This document shows, in pieces, positions 35,827-48,600 of a stretch of DNA of 64,000 nucleotides. The notes under the pieces were generated by a model. The model had not been told where the DNA came from. It saw only the letters and a program-made list of their open reading frames with translations, and did not search any database. The position numbers and the translations under genes are program-made. How positions within the stretch are numbered: position 1 is the first letter of the stretch; each line of letters starts with the position of its first letter. The stretch spans positions 642,201 to 706,200 of the forward strand of contig BCKT01000004.1 in assembly GCA_003116875.1 (NCBI GenBank). Direction: 5' to 3'. Source of the stretch: Takashimella koratensis (lineage: Eukaryota; Basidiomycota; Tremellomycetes; Trichosporonales; Tetragoniomycetaceae).

Positions 35827-38800
35827 CTACCTTCTGCGACTGTACTCCCTACCGCTCTCCTCTTCAGTTACTTCGTCAATTGTAGTTACAGTTCCAGCAT
35901 ATGCTTCATGTCAGCTCACTCTTGTTAGTCAGAGACTTACTTGACGCCTTTGCACGATGGGTCGGTGCTCGAGATGCGGGCAAAGGGATAGATCGCGGGT
36001 CTGGTACCGGCTTCCGCTTCAAGATTGGCCGAGTCGTCGGCGTAGATGAGGTGGGTCGATTGATTTGGTAAGCCCCTTCTTCGTCGACTTCGGACTTTTT
36101 TACTCAGCAACGACCAATATCAGGACCTACCTCCACAGTCGCAGCACGACCGCGACCAGGAGTGGCCGGGTCCATCATCGTTGTGGCACGACTGGCCGGA
36201 AGAGGCTGGTGAATGGCATAGTCGATCACTGAGATGGTGGGAGCCCTGTAGGAGTGTGTGGCGTCATCGGTGCGCCTAGCCCTTGGAGGAGGAACCTCGA
36301 CCTGTGGTGAGTCGCCGGTGTAGGCAGTTGGAGCGGTGGACCGAGGGCGAGGAAGTGGGATCTCGTGAGGCTCAGCCTTTGGAGCCATCCCTTGAGGAAG
36401 GAGGCTGGGGGTCCTTTGTCCGTATGTGGCAGGTTGACTCGGGGGCGGCTTGGGTACGTTGACGGATCGAACGGAAGGAGGATTCGCCGGTGTCCTCGAC
36501 CGACTGGACTGTAACAGATGCATGAGTAAATCAAAGGTAGAGAAGACGAGTGAGCAAAGACCTTCCACGCACTGGAGGTTGGACAGTGATCTGGAGAGGG
36601 GTTAGTGTCGAAAGGTAGACTTAAAGCCACATACCGTTGGCGGTCGGTGAGGAGGAGATTCCACACCACTCAGGCCGAGAGCAGAGTGACGTGGTCCCGC
36701 GACGTCCTCGATAGATCCACTGACGGCAATGGGAGCCAGCTGCGGAGGAACGTAGAGTGGGTGCGCGTTGGGCGGTGTGTCGCGATCGGGAGCAGCCAGC
36801 CGTTCTGAGAATGCCCTTGCAGCCACGGCTGATAAGCCCGGGGGAGGGTAGCGGCCATTCCCAAAGTCGCTGCGTGTTTTCATGGCCTGACCAAGTGGTG
36901 TCGGCATGACAGGCTATCATCAGCTTAGTGGTCTAAGTTGACCTACCGTTGGGCGGTGTAGCGTCGAATACGAAGGCATGGACGACATGCGTTGCCTCGA
37001 AGAAGTCCGAGGTCCCTGAGAGATTATCAGCGAGCTGTGCTTTGATCCTCACAGACTACACAGCATTGATACCTTTAGGACTCTAGAGTCGTGACCCCGC
37101 TCTTCCTCCTCTTCAATCTGGGAAAGGTGGAGAGGCTCGAGCTCGGTGTCGTTCCTTAGCGCGCCTGCCATCCGTGATCGAGATCGCACCGAACCTCCCA
37201 GCTTTGACTTGTTGGGCGTGTGGTTCACGCTTGACACGTCACTGGACCTGGAGCAAGTCAGTTGATGAACTGGCTGTTGACTTACGGAGGAAGAGCAAAG
37301 TTAGCGGGATCGACCGACCCAAACGACGATTGGCGAGAGTGGCCACCCCGCACATTATGAGGGTGGTTAAAGACCGGGTACCGATCCGATTGCGCTTCAC
37401 CGCGGTACGTCGGATGTAAACCCTCGGTTAAGCTAGCACGTCTGTGATTACGCGCCGCAGTACCGGGTGACAAAGTACTGTGGCTCCTTCCTAACCTTGG
37501 GACAGCGCCAGGTCCTTGAGACATGGGCTTGGGTAACGGCTTATCTCCCTGCTCAAGCGAGCGGTCAGGGAGACTAGGAAGTAACGGCTCGTAAGTCGTC
37601 GGCGGGGGCATCGTCGATCTCTGAGACGGTTGACGAGTCGATAGCATCTTCTGAAGACGTGGGTCGTTCTCGAATCTGTCCAGATAAGAGTCGGCGGGGT
37701 TGGGACGAGGTACAGTCTCGGGACGTGGCGGAGGAACTGGAGTGGGGACGGGTGGAGGAATCGCCTGGGACGCTGGTCGTTGAGGCGTTTGAAGAGGGGC
37801 TGCTGGTCTTTGTGGAGTTTTAGCTGCCACTGTCGGCGCTCTGCTGTACGGTTGTCGGAGAGGGTTGGTCATATTGCCGGGCGTAGTTGGAGCGGTTGCT
37901 TGGTGAGGCGGAGCCGGCGCGGGCGGCAGTCCTTGTGGCACTCTTTGTCCCGGCGTGAGGTAGGGTTGGAAGTCGTGGCCTGTCGGCGGAGCCATGGGGA
38001 CAGGGGGAGGAAGGGGTGTAGGCGGCATGAGAGCAGTAGGAGCCGGCGGTACCATCGGATGGGGCATTTGTTGGGCAGGGGGTCGCTGAGCGGTACGCTG
38101 AGGATCAAATTGCTGCTTGATCTGCTGATCTAATGGGATCTGAGTCGTCGGCAAGGTGTACTGAGGAGGTGCCGGCTGAGGAGGACTGAAGGATTGGGGA
38201 ATCGGAGGCGCGGGGTGTCCCGGTGGAATGAAGGGTGGCGAAGGGACCGCGGGTCGAGAGTCGGCAGGTGGGACTGGCGGGTAGGCCTGAACGCCGGGCT
38301 GCTGCGGCATTTGTTGCGGCACTTGTCGAGTCGGGTACTGCGCGTAGTCCGGGTAGGGCTGAGGAGCAGGCTGAGGCTGCTGGGCGTACTGGGGTTGAGG
38401 CTGTTGGGCAAACTGAGGCTGGGGTTGGTGTTGAGGCCCAAGCTGAGGCGGTGTGATGTCGTTCGTCGCGACGTATTGCTGAGGGTACAGCTGGGCAAAT
38501 TTCTGCATTGGGGTCTGGCGGAGCACCGCAGGAGGGACAGCATGAACGGGATCGACGGGGATCGGCGGCGATGGACCCATCCAACGTGCAGCTTCTTGCC
38601 ATGCCTGTCGTCAGCTGAAGGCTAGTGCTGACCACTCACGTCTGCGCGACCTTCCTCTCTGGCATGAGCCCGAGCATCGCGTACGCGAAGCTCTTCGTGA
38701 TATTTGTACAGCCTGTAAATCAGTACGAGGGGAAGTGGTAGTTCAACTCACCTGTCGCGAGCTTCCTCAAACGCCCTGGTGACCCGCCTTCTCTCCTCTT

Positions 38801-40029
38801 CCGTCCGCTTACTCTCGTCCCTAGCGTGCCGCAGAGCTCTGACCGCGTTGGAAAGTTCGTTTTTGTAGTTTCTGACTTCGTCGGTTTGAATCTCAGAACG
38901 CCTCTCGGTCTCGGTCCTGGCGACGCGCTCGGCGATGATGGTCGCCTGAAGCTCTCGCAGCTGTTCTTCTGCGATTTCGAGCTTGGTGAGGGCGGCAGCC
39001 AAGCGGGACGTGGACTCCAATTGCTGTACGAGATCTTCGGCGTGGGACTCTTCGGCGGCGAGAGCAGCGTTCTGCAGTCGGTCTCGCATAGTGTACATGT
39101 TTCCGGCGCTAAGTGATGTCAGCGATGTCAGAGGACAGAAGCTCCAGATATGAGCAAGGCGATCGACTTACATCGTACCACCCGTCCAAGCGGTGGTTGC
39201 ACCCATGGTCATCCTCTCCCCACTGTCGAGTCCGCTACGAGGGGACATCATCGTTGTACCTTGAGTAGGGGGATAGTAGTCTGCCTCTTGATACTCTTCC
39301 GCATTCGGCGGCGTGTACTCGCCCACCTCGCCACCCTCACCGGGGTCGACATCCGTGCCACCTCGTCGAGAACGGTGAGACGGGTCTCGCTGGCGATACA
39401 TGACGCTGACAGAATCTTGAGGTCGAAGCTCTGTGATACTTGGGTATTCGTGATAGACTGGGGATGCTTTTTGATTCGTCAAGACGTCTCCGAGCTGGTC
39501 GTGATGACTGGATGATAGTTTGATAGGACTATCGCCTGCACCTTGAAGTCCGAGGGTTTGCAGTCGAGCGTTGAGGGCTTTAAGACTTGATACAGTCAGC
39601 GTGAGGGTGTGCAGTAGTTATATAACAAGAGAGGGTTTGAGAGCGATGGGGGAGTGTGACGAGGGCGTGATGTGATGGGGTACAGCCAAGGATGCGCTCG
39701 ATGCGCTCTTCTTTCCTTGTCTTGCCTGCTCCCTCACACTTGGTCGTGACCCTCGTCTCCTCGCTGTTACACACAACAAAAGGGAACCAAGCTGACGACA
39801 ACCGACCGATAGGCCGAGGTACTCACTCCAAGGGTGGGGGCTGAGAGGGAGTTTGTGCCACGTTTTGTTGGTATGGATGCCTCTCGTCACCTTTTGTCTG
39901 AGCTGGCATCGGGATTTGATAGATGAATTCGTCGGGTACAGCGGGTCTGGGATGATGGTGGTTGTTGTTGAGGAGGTATTGTAACCCTGCGAGTTGTAGA
40001 TCAACGCTGTCGTGGGCTGTGGTCGCCAT
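35827..40029 (-). CDS. Large coiled-coil, Pro/Gln-rich protein of unknown function
   Basis: I do not recognise this protein. The start is MATTAHDSVDLQLAGLQYLL at 40029. The first exon ends near 39826; a 240-nt intron (or an unseen exon) leads to KALNARLQTLGLQGAGDSPIK. Then a Glu/Arg/Ala-rich coiled coil of about 120 residues (38748-39098, MYTMRDRLQNAALAAEESHA onward) continues over introns into LYKYHEELRVRDARAHAREEG. A roughly 430-residue low-complexity stretch follows (37282-38580) built from PQ, PP and QPQ runs. The C-terminal part has more Ser/Pro/Arg-rich exons (36226-37237). The last exons carry VPDPRSIPLPASRAPTHR and, if a 37-nt intron is spliced, end TYAGTVTTIDEVTEEESG at 35827; otherwise the stop is at about 35900. 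About 1,100 residues. Coiled coil plus disordered tail suggests a scaffold, possibly cytoskeletal (inference). Confidence 0.65.
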
Positions 40030-41245
40030 GGTATGTTATTGTCTTGCCTTGTGGTGAGATGAGGAGAGATGGTGAGTGTTCTTTTGTGCGATGTTGTTGG
40101 TCATTGTTCATTGTTCATGTTCATTGCTTTTCAAGGGTCTCTATAGCCCCTCTTGTCCGAACCAGACCATCCTTTGGCCAAAGGAAGGTGTTGCTCTGCA
40201 ACCAAGGCCGATTGAGGCAAGATGACCTTGGGCCATCCCCAAGGCGACAAGTGATGGAGCGAGCATCAAGGGGTAAGAAAGGATCCAAAGGATGGGGATG
40301 GGTCAGTGATGGTGAGCCAGGGGCGATGAATGATGAGTGATCAGTGAACCGTGATTAGACTGTTGATTACCCTGTTGCCTCGACCACGATGCGCCACGAA
40401 ACACACCCTCCTTTGGTCACTCGACCTCTGCTCATACTGTGTGATACCGAGTCGGGATGTGTCCACGTCCAGCGATGCGGCACTTGCGGCACTGGTCGGG
40501 ATATCTATCAATCTGGTCGACTGGTTTCCCGTCATGGTCATCGCGAGCAATTTAGTTGGACAGCCGGATGCACGAGCCAAGCCTTTGGCGCCTTTGGCCG
40601 TTGGGCCGACGGGTGGACGTACAATGACGTAAAGCGTCGCGGTTGCTACGGTGTACGGTGAACGGTGCAGCCAGAGATGAGCCGAAAAATATTGCCGTTT
40701 GGGGAAAAGAAGTGCATGCATGTCGTCAGTCTGCCTCTCACGCTCACTCACTTCGTTCTACCATTCACCCTCACCTCTTCACCCTTCTCTCTCTACTCTT
40801 CACCACCCACTCTCTTCATCACATAGACACAGTCACAGAGTCACATAGCGCTCAACCCGCACCCCTTCCCTCTGTCCCCTGTGCTGTGTCCCAGCAAGAA
40901 TAACAGAAGAACCCCATCAAGGAGACCCTCGGGCAGAACGTGAGTCTCTCTCTCCGCCCACCTCCACCTTTTCTTGTTCGGATGCTCTTGCTCCGACTAG
41001 AAGCACAACAAGAGGCAAGAAGCAGGCGAGAAGAGAAAAGAAGAGGGCGTAAGCGAGCCCCTCATTCGCATTTGAGGGCGCTCAAGGGTCCTCGGCGTCA
41101 TTGGAAGCTGGCCGCAGTTGTCTTGTCCACTTCCTTGATCCCGCTCGATTCCCGTTGCCATCATACTGACGCTTACAAAAACACTCTGTCATCACGCCAA
41201 TCTTCAAACATTTCTTCACCCTTTCCGCAAAACGTTTCTTCCACA
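40030..41245. promoter_or_regulatory. 1.2-kb divergent promoter, coiled-coil gene/TPS2
   Basis: The right half is C/T-rich and probably holds a TPS2 leader intron starting at the GTGAGT at 40940. No supported gene was seen. The open frame upstream of 41246 lacks an ATG in a good context and reads as leader. Confidence 0.55.
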
Positions 41246-44200
41246 ATGCTCCCTGCTTTTCCCGACATGCTACGAGCAGCCATTCTTAACAGGCCGTACT
41301 TCTCCCCCAGTATTCTGTTCGATATGGACTCGATGCACCCCGATCCCGCACCTCAGCGTCCGCCGTCGCTCGCCGAGCTTCGAGAGCAAGTTGCAAGGCT
41401 CGAAGCCGCTCACCGCGAGAAGGGCCTTCCCTTGTCCGGTCGGATCATCCACCTCTGCCACCACCTACCCGTCGAGATTGTCCGCATCGTCCCAGCTGCT
41501 TTCGACGTCGGCGTCTTGTCTCCGCCCATGACTCCGGAATTCAAACCCGAAGACGCTGGAACGACTGTCGAGAGCGTTGACGCCAAGTGGAAAATTCACG
41601 GTCGTCGAGGTCACACCGCCATGGTATCTGGTATCCGCAGCTTGTCCGACACTCACGAGCAACTCGTCATTGCTTGGCACGGGGACGTGCTTCTCCAGCC
41701 CCAGGCAGCCGCCAAGCTCGACATTGCTGCAGAGGCAGCCCTCAAGGCCACTCAGCCGATGTTACCAAACAGCGCGCTGGCGAAGAACGTCGTTCCCGAC
41801 GGCAACCCGGACAACCTTCACCCTATCAAGCGCGACGAAACCCCACTCATGGTCTTTGGCGGTGAATTTGACGCAGCGGAGAAGCGAGAGATCGAGTCGG
41901 AATTGAATCGATTCAGCGATGTCGAGGCCGAGAAGGAGAAGGGCGCTCGTCTCACCTACGTTCCCGTCTTTGTTCCTCCCGAGGTCAGCAAGGGTCACTA
42001 CGAGGGCTTCTGCAAGACTACCTTGTGGCCTCTGTTCCACTACCTGCTTTGGCTCGATTCAACGGCGACCGTCCCCTCCCCGGATCCATCGTGGATCGCC
42101 TACGAGAAAACGAACCAGCTCTTCGCTCAGCGTCTCGCAGAAGTCTATCAGCCCGGGGACCTCATCATCGTTCACGACTACCACCTTCTTCTCGCACCGA
42201 AAATGATTCGTGAAGCCTTGGGCCAGCCGTCGTCAGCGTTCAGCGCGGGGACCGTCAACCCCTCCCCCGCAGTCTCGTCCGAGAAGCGGAAAGGTATGGA
42301 CTGGGAGTCACAGTCGCCTGTCAAGAACGGGAACGGCGTCAGCGCCAAGCTCGGCGGCTTCCTAGGGAAGGTCGGCAACGCTTTGGGTGAACACCTTACC
42401 CACGCTCATCAGCAACAGGCTGAACACCATGGAGAGATCATGATTGCCATGTTCATGCACACTCCATGGCCTAGTTCGGAAATCTTCCGATGTCTTCCAA
42501 GTGAGTTCATAGGGAGCGCGACGATACTGACTACAGAACGCCGAGAGATTCTCGAAGGCATGCTGGGCGCCAACATTGTCCTCTTCCAAACCTTCTCCTA
42601 CTCTCGTCACTTCATTTCGACATGTATCCGCGTTTGCGGATTCGAATCGACCACGAACGGCGTCGACGTCAATGGTCAGGTCACCGCTGTCAGTTACTGC
42701 CCGATCGGCGTCGATGTCAAGCGGGTCTCGCACGACCGTGACTCGGCGGGTGTCATGCCGAAGATGCTCGCACTCCGCCAGCTCTACAAGGATAAGAAGA
42801 TCATCGTCGGTCGTGAGAAGCTCGACGCCCCCAAGGGTGTCTACAACAAGCTCCAAGCGTTTGAAAAGTTCCTCCAAACCTATCCCGAGTTCCGAGGTAA
42901 GGTCGTGCTCATCCAAGTCACCACTCCCGCGCTTTCCGAGTCGCCCAAACTCGAACGCATGGTCGCCGAGCTCGTCAGCCACATCAACGGTACCTACGGT
43001 AGCCTTGACTTTACCCCGGTTCACCACTACCACCAAGCGATCGAGCGTGACGAATACTTTGGTCTTCTCTCCGTCGCCGACCTCGCGCTCATCACCTCTC
43101 TCCGTGACGGCATGAACACGACATCGATGGAGTTCATCCTCTGTCAAGACAAGACAAACAAGTCGCCTCTGGTTTTGTCCGAGTTCATGGGCACGAGCGC
43201 GTCGTTCAGTGAAGCTCTCCAGATCAACCCGCATGATCTTCTCGGAGTCGCGCGCGCCATTCACCAGGGCCTCACCATGTCGGAGGAGGAGAAGACCCGT
43301 CGCCACGCCGCCCTGTACGACAGTGTCGTCGGCCACACCAGCCATTCGTGGGCGTCCACTGTGGTCAAGCAGCTCCTCGAAAACGTGGGCATGGAACACA
43401 CTGCGCACCAGACCCCAGCACTTGACCTTGCCCAGGTATCCGCTTCGTACAAGAAGGCTAAGAAGCGTCTCATGCTGTTCGACTACGACGTGAGTGCATG
43501 ACAAGGTAAAAGCTGACAAGCAGGGCACCCTCACTCCCATCGTCAAAGTTCCATCGCAAGCCATTCCGACCGAACGCACCCGGACTGCTATCCGAGCTCT
43601 CGCTGCCGATCCCAAGAACGTCGTGTTCCTCATCTCTGGACGCGATGGCGACTTCCTCGAGGAGCATTGGGGAATGGTCGACAACCTCGGTCTGTCGGCT
43701 GAGCACGGAAGCTTTGTCAAGCAACCAGACGACGGCGAGTGGGTCAATATGACCGAGAACCTCGACATGAGCTGGATGTCCGAGGTTGAGGATATCTTCC
43801 AATATTACCATGAGCGAACGACTGGCAGTACGATTGAGTTGAAAAAGGCGTCAATCACTTGGCACTACCGAAATGCCGACCCAGACTTTGGCGAGTTTCA
43901 GTGCAAGCAGGCACTGGACTTGCTCGAGAGCAGTGTCGCTACTCGACGACCGATTGAAGTTCTCGTCGGCAAGAAGAATCTCGAGGTCCGCCCGCTCGCG
44001 ATCAACAAGGGCGAGATTGTCAAGCGCATCATGTACGAGAACCCGGACGCCGACTTCATCTTCTGTGCTGGAGACGACAAGGTAAGTCTGACGTTGATCC
44101 GTTGTACCCAGACTGACCCGCTTCGCAGACCGACGAAGACATGTTCAGGTCCCTTCGTACTGTCTTCCCTCCTGGGGGTCCACGTGAGGGCGAGCTCGTG

Positions 44201-44401
44201 AAAATGAAGCCTCCTGTCGGCTTAGTCTCGATTCTCGACCCGGACGATGCCGCCGAGTTAAGCGATGTCAACCTGAGCATCCACCCGACCGGCATTTTCT
44301 CTACAACTGTCGGTCCCCCCGCTAAAAAGACGTTGGCCCAGTGGCACGTCACTTGCCCCGAGGAAGTTGTCGAGGCCATGGAGAATCTGCTAGAAGCGTG
44401 A
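41246..44401 (+). CDS. TPS2: Trehalose-6-phosphate phosphatase Tps2 (GT20-like + HAD)
   Basis: Dephosphorylates trehalose-6-phosphate in the cytosolic trehalose-synthase complex. Exons are 41246-42500, 42537-43489, 43524-44081 and 44129-44401 (1,012 residues). The N-terminal GT20 (Tps1-like) half has PLSGRIIHLCHHLP, KGHYEGFCKTTLWPLFHYLL, VHDYHLLLAPKMIRE, HTPWPSSEIFRCLP and SLRDGMNTTSMEFILCQ. The C-terminal HAD phosphatase half has the nucleophile motif FDYDGTLTPI (DxDGT), FLISGRDGDFLEEHW, AEHGSFVKQP, KASITWHYRNADPDFGEFQ and CAGDDKTDEDMFRSL, intact and presumably active. A Ser/Gly/His-rich insert (roughly 42220-42430) interrupts the GT20 part between HDYHLLL and the MHTPWPSSEIFR motif. The 36-nt intron at 42501-42536 has no stop and is divisible by three, so unspliced mRNA would stay open. 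Confidence 0.95.
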
Positions 44402-44540
44402 AAGTCTTGTCCCCTTGCCATCGTTTGCCCTTTTCTCTTTCCCAACAATTATTTTGTGCAATGTTTTCTCACCATTGAATGACGCTCGGATACTCGTAAC
44501 GCATGTATACATGATGAATGTGCCTATTAAACCATACATT
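44402..44540. other. 139-bp convergent gap, TPS2/ankyrin gene
   Basis: Two 3' ends face each other. The AT-rich sequence is consistent with overlapping 3' UTRs. No gene. Confidence 0.6.
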
Positions 44541-45344
44541 TTACTCTTCTCGCGCTCGCTTGGCCTCGTCTTGAGCAGCACCCGCGGCGTCACCCAATTG
44601 ACCACCAAAAGTGAAACCTTGCCTCACTGCACCTTCGACCAGTTCTCGAAGTCGGTCGTCCGGGTCAACACCGTCCCTCTCGGCCTCCTCCATGATCTTC
44701 CTGCTCTGCTCGAGCAGCTCGGCCGTTTGACGCGCGGTAAAATCGTCCATGGCAAGCTGCGATACGCCCGATCCCGACGCGACGAAGCCTTCAGCGGCGT
44801 CCTGCTCCGGCTCCTCTTCGAGCCCCTCTCGGAGGAACGCAGAGACCTCGGGATGTTCGTCCTCGAGCACATCAGCGGCCCTCTCTCCAACCTCGTTCTT
44901 GTGCGCTCGGTCTGCACCGTGCTCGATGAGCCACTGAGCCGTCTCCACATTCTCGCAAGTGAACAGCGGCGTCTCGCCGTCCTCGTCGGTGATGTTGACG
45001 TTGCCACCGACACTGACGAGGTACTCGAGTAGCTCGATGTGACCATACGATGCCGCCGCGTGCCTGTTGGGGGGAGGGGGGGGGGGGGGGGGGGGGGGAA
45101 GCACAATGTCAGCACTCCTTTCGTCGTTCAAGGTCAGCGTGATACTTGCATTGGGGTGTACGAGTTGGGGTCAGCGGCGTTGGGGCTCTGACCTTGCTCG
45201 ATCAATGCCTGGGACAAACGTGTGAGTGTGAGTCGAGCAGGGGCCTGGAAAGAAGCGCAAACGGTGGCTCACCTTGACACGCTCAAGGTCGCCATCCGAC
45301 GCCGCCACCCAGAGGTTCTTGCTCGCACCCGAAGCTTGGACCAT
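44541..45344 (-). CDS. Small ankyrin-repeat protein (Yar1-like)
   Basis: A 219-residue ankyrin protein from exons that begin at 45344 (MVQASGASKNLWVAASDGDLERVK), then 45150-45208, then 44541-45063. The ankyrin units are LWVAASDGDLERVKALIEQGQSPNAADPNSYTPMHAAASYGH and ITDEDGETPLFTCENVETAQWLIEHGAD. An acidic C-terminal tail contains DDFTARQTAELLEQSRKIME. The pattern resembles yeast Yar1, the chaperone of ribosomal protein uS3 (Rps3), but repeats alone do not prove that role. The second intron (45064-45149) starts with GC, not GT (GCAAGT), and ends after a C-rich tract. It joins TPM to HAAASYGH in the correct frame, and no GT donor nearby would. Confidence in the gene is high and in the Yar1 role moderate. 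Confidence 0.82.
45064..45149 (-). other. GC-AG intron with 23-nt C tract
   Basis: The intron donor is AT|GCAAGT. The acceptor is CAACAG after a run of 23 consecutive C (plus-strand G at 45076-45098). It keeps the ankyrin motif TPMHAAAS in frame. It is the only GC-AG intron I needed in the window. Confidence 0.8.
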
Positions 45345-45611
45345 GTTGCGATTAGAGTGAGGAAAAAATGCGATACGAGGATGAATTAGTGGACAGAGTC
45401 AAGATTGCAGACCCCAAAAAAATAAATAGATGATAAATAAATCCACCGGCAATTTCAATCGCGTACAAGCAACTCACCACACCGTCCTCCATCGACATCA
45501 TCCTTCACCCCATCGTCACCTCTCGTCTTCCAGCCTCGGACCTCTCTAGCAGCGCCACGCTACCCCTCGCCCCACTGTCCTCGCCGAGGCTGGCGAGCCG
45601 TCTCACCAGTC
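45345..45611. promoter_or_regulatory. Divergent promoter, ankyrin gene/TRAPPC11
   Basis: A 267-bp stretch between divergent starts. It includes an AT-rich block (AAAAAAATAAATAGATGATAAA-like, about 45415-45440) and a C/T-rich leader. No gene was seen. Confidence 0.5.
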
Positions 45612-48600
45612 ATGAACTCTTATCCCCTCGAAGTAAGCTCCATCCCAGTGCACTGGCAGCAGACCGTCCGCTGACCTTGGCCCAGTTCCTCACCCACCCG
45701 CAGCCGCTCATGTTCGTCGCGGGGCTGTTACAGCCTACCGCCCCGGATGTGAGCGGGACCACAACACCTGCTCGGCCTCGGGCACTGTCAAGTAGTGTGA
45801 ACCCGATTGAATCGCTTTCCTCCTCCCCCTCACTCCCTGGCGTCGCACCCGGCACTCCAACCAACGAAGTCGAGATGCCGCTCGGCTCAATTCAACTCGG
45901 CAGCTCGCCCAGCCACCCAGAGGTCGAGGGACTTGTGACTCCACCTGAAGAGGTAAAAGACGAGGCTTTCGAGGCGCTTCTCAAAAACCTTCGAGATGCT
46001 CTCTCGCCCCTGGGAGGCAAAGGCAAAGTTTGGTTGCCAGAGAGTGAACGACGCAATTTTCGAATCTTGCTTGTAGACAAGGTAAGACAGGAGGTTGAGT
46101 TTGGCTGGCTAACAAACCAGAACGTGCGGCTACCGATCCGAAAGATCAGTCCGTCAAATGCGACCTCGCCAGGTGAGGGTCCCGCGACGCCTCACTCTCC
46201 CCTCTCCCCGCTCACCACGACGTCCCCACTCCACCCGGATGGTCTCATCGCCCCTGTCTGGGTGCGCAAACACACCGAGTTGGTCCCGTCCGTCTTTGTC
46301 CTCTTCCTCCGACTTTACGAGCCAGACCTCGGCGAGCGCGGAGAGGCGACGGACGACGAATGGGAGGCGCGTCAAGCGGCTGAGAAGAAGAAAGAGCAAG
46401 AGATGGACGATGGGTTGATCAAGGAGATTGCGGATAGGCGGAGGAGGCTCGGCGAGAGGGGTATCAAGCTCACCGTTGTGCTTATGGCTAGCGCAGCAAT
46501 GTTAGGTGGGTGTCCAAATGCGTGATGTACGAAACTGACGACAGACTCTCCGGGACTGGATGCTCGACTCTCTCACGTCCGGCGCGCTTCATCCTTGTCC
46601 TCCAAGGCAAGCTTGTTCGTCCTGACCCCCGTCCCGGCCGACCAACTTCCGGACTTTGTCCAATCTCTTCAAGATGCTTTATACGAGTCGGCAATGGAGT
46701 ACTACGCGCAGCACAACAAGCGCGTCCGGCGGAAACGATCTCGCGTACCGGCGAGCCAAATAGGTGTTCCGGCCGCGACGATCGCGAGGACGCTGAGCCC
46801 CGCTGGGTGGGCCGTGCGGTACGACTGGAAGGCAGGCTGGTTTGCCGAAGTGAGAGGAGAATATGACGTCGCGAGAAGGCACTATGAAGATTGTTGGAAC
46901 GAGCTGGCACGAATGTTCTCGTCAACAACGACGTTACCGCCCCGAACGAAGCGATGGGCAGAGGCCAAAGTCTTAGCCGATTGCGTGGCTGTAAGGGTGA
47001 GTGGAGAGGTAATATCCAAGCTGACCAGCAGATTTGCAGATTGCTCTTGTACGAAGCTGGAGGAGCTCGCGTTCTCGGCCCATTCTACATTCATCTCCGA
47101 CGCTTTGGTGATCTGTCGCGCGGTTGGGGCATTGGAGAGGAGACGTTTGAGTATTGGAGCTGGACTGCCCGACAGTGAGTAGATATCGTATAAATGCACT
47201 GACGATCAAAGATATCGTATCCTGGCAGAACTGTTGGACACGGCCATAGGGGCAGGACTGCAGCTGCCCACACCTCCATTACCGACGTTCCCTCAACTGG
47301 TTTCGGGCGTGGTACAGCCCCCCGAGTTTTACTCTACTCCCATGTCGTCCGTCCAACCCACCCACGTTCTTCAAAGTCCAGCCTACTATTTCTACTCGGC
47401 GGCATGCTGCTCGATCGAGCGGAAATTGCGATACGAGGAGGCCGTTGGTGTGGAAGTGAGTCTGAGATATCCCTTGGGACAGTTGACTAATGTCAGCGCG
47501 ACGCGACGTCCGAGGCTGCAGCTGGATACGTTTCATCGGCGCCTGGATTTGCAAACGAGAAGAAAGTCGACCATGCGGCGTTGGTGATTGAAGTATGTAG
47601 ACATTGACTACGTGAGCTGACGTCCAGCTCTTTACGAAAGCGTATACGCTCTTGAAAGACCAAGAGGGCGCTCATGATCGAGTTGCACTGTATGTGGCTT
47701 TCCGGATAGCGGAGACGTATTGTCGGTCAGGACAGCACGAAATGGCCATGAGGTGAGTGAAGACGCTTGATCTTGTCTTACCTGTTAGGTTCTTCGAACG
47801 GATCTCTCCTTCGTTCAGAAAAGACCAGTGGAACCCTATCGTTCGCGAGATTCGCACCTTGTGGTACGAATGCGCCCAAATGACTGGTAACGTCGAGGCC
47901 GCCGCACGATTGCTATTGGAGATGATGCCACCGGGTAAGTCGATCTCAGCATTTTGGGCTGACATACCAGCGAGCGGTGTCGAGGGCGAAGATCGCAATG
48001 GGCTTCAAGAGGACCTCTTGTCGCTGCTCAAGGTGAGAAAGAGGCTACAAAATTTTCACTCACAATCAGACAACGGCTCCTTCCTCTACCAATGCCGTTG
48101 CAGTGGACGTCCCTGGTTTACGTGAGTCTATAGCCAGGCTTGTATCTGACACCCGCCAGTCGACGTTCGTGCAGGCTTCCGCCAATCAGAAGCATCAATT
48201 TCGGACACTGTACCCTTCCAACTCGCTGTGTCGACCCCGACCTCTGTCAACATTAGTGATCTGAACTTCAGCGAGCTGCGGATAGCGTTTGACGATAGAC
48301 CCGACGTGATCATCAAGTCTTCAGAGATTGAAAACAACTTGATCGACGTTGGGACCGTCGGCTCTGAAGCATCTGCCTCAACTGCAAAACTTGTCTGGAA
48401 GGAAGAAGGCAAGCTCGTGATACAGGGCACAGTCCTGGGCCTTGCCGAAGGAGAATGCAAGGTAAGGACCTGCGTCATTTTTGGTCTGACAGATAGATCT
48501 CGTCTATTCTGCTTGTTCTCAAAGAGGCTGCGTGGACTCTTCATGTCCGACTACCCGTCGAGCCGTTACAGTTATGGACGACAAGCAAAAGGTCGTTTGC

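Noticed and set aside
37282..38633. Long plus-strand frames opposite the Pro/Gln-rich exon
   Set aside because: They mirror the CAG/CCG-rich coding strand, with Arg/Gly-rich composition and no family resemblance.
40940..41245. Open frame extending TPS2 upstream of 41246
   Set aside because: It would start at a GTG that is a strong splice donor (GTGAGT), and the sequence is C/T-rich leader.
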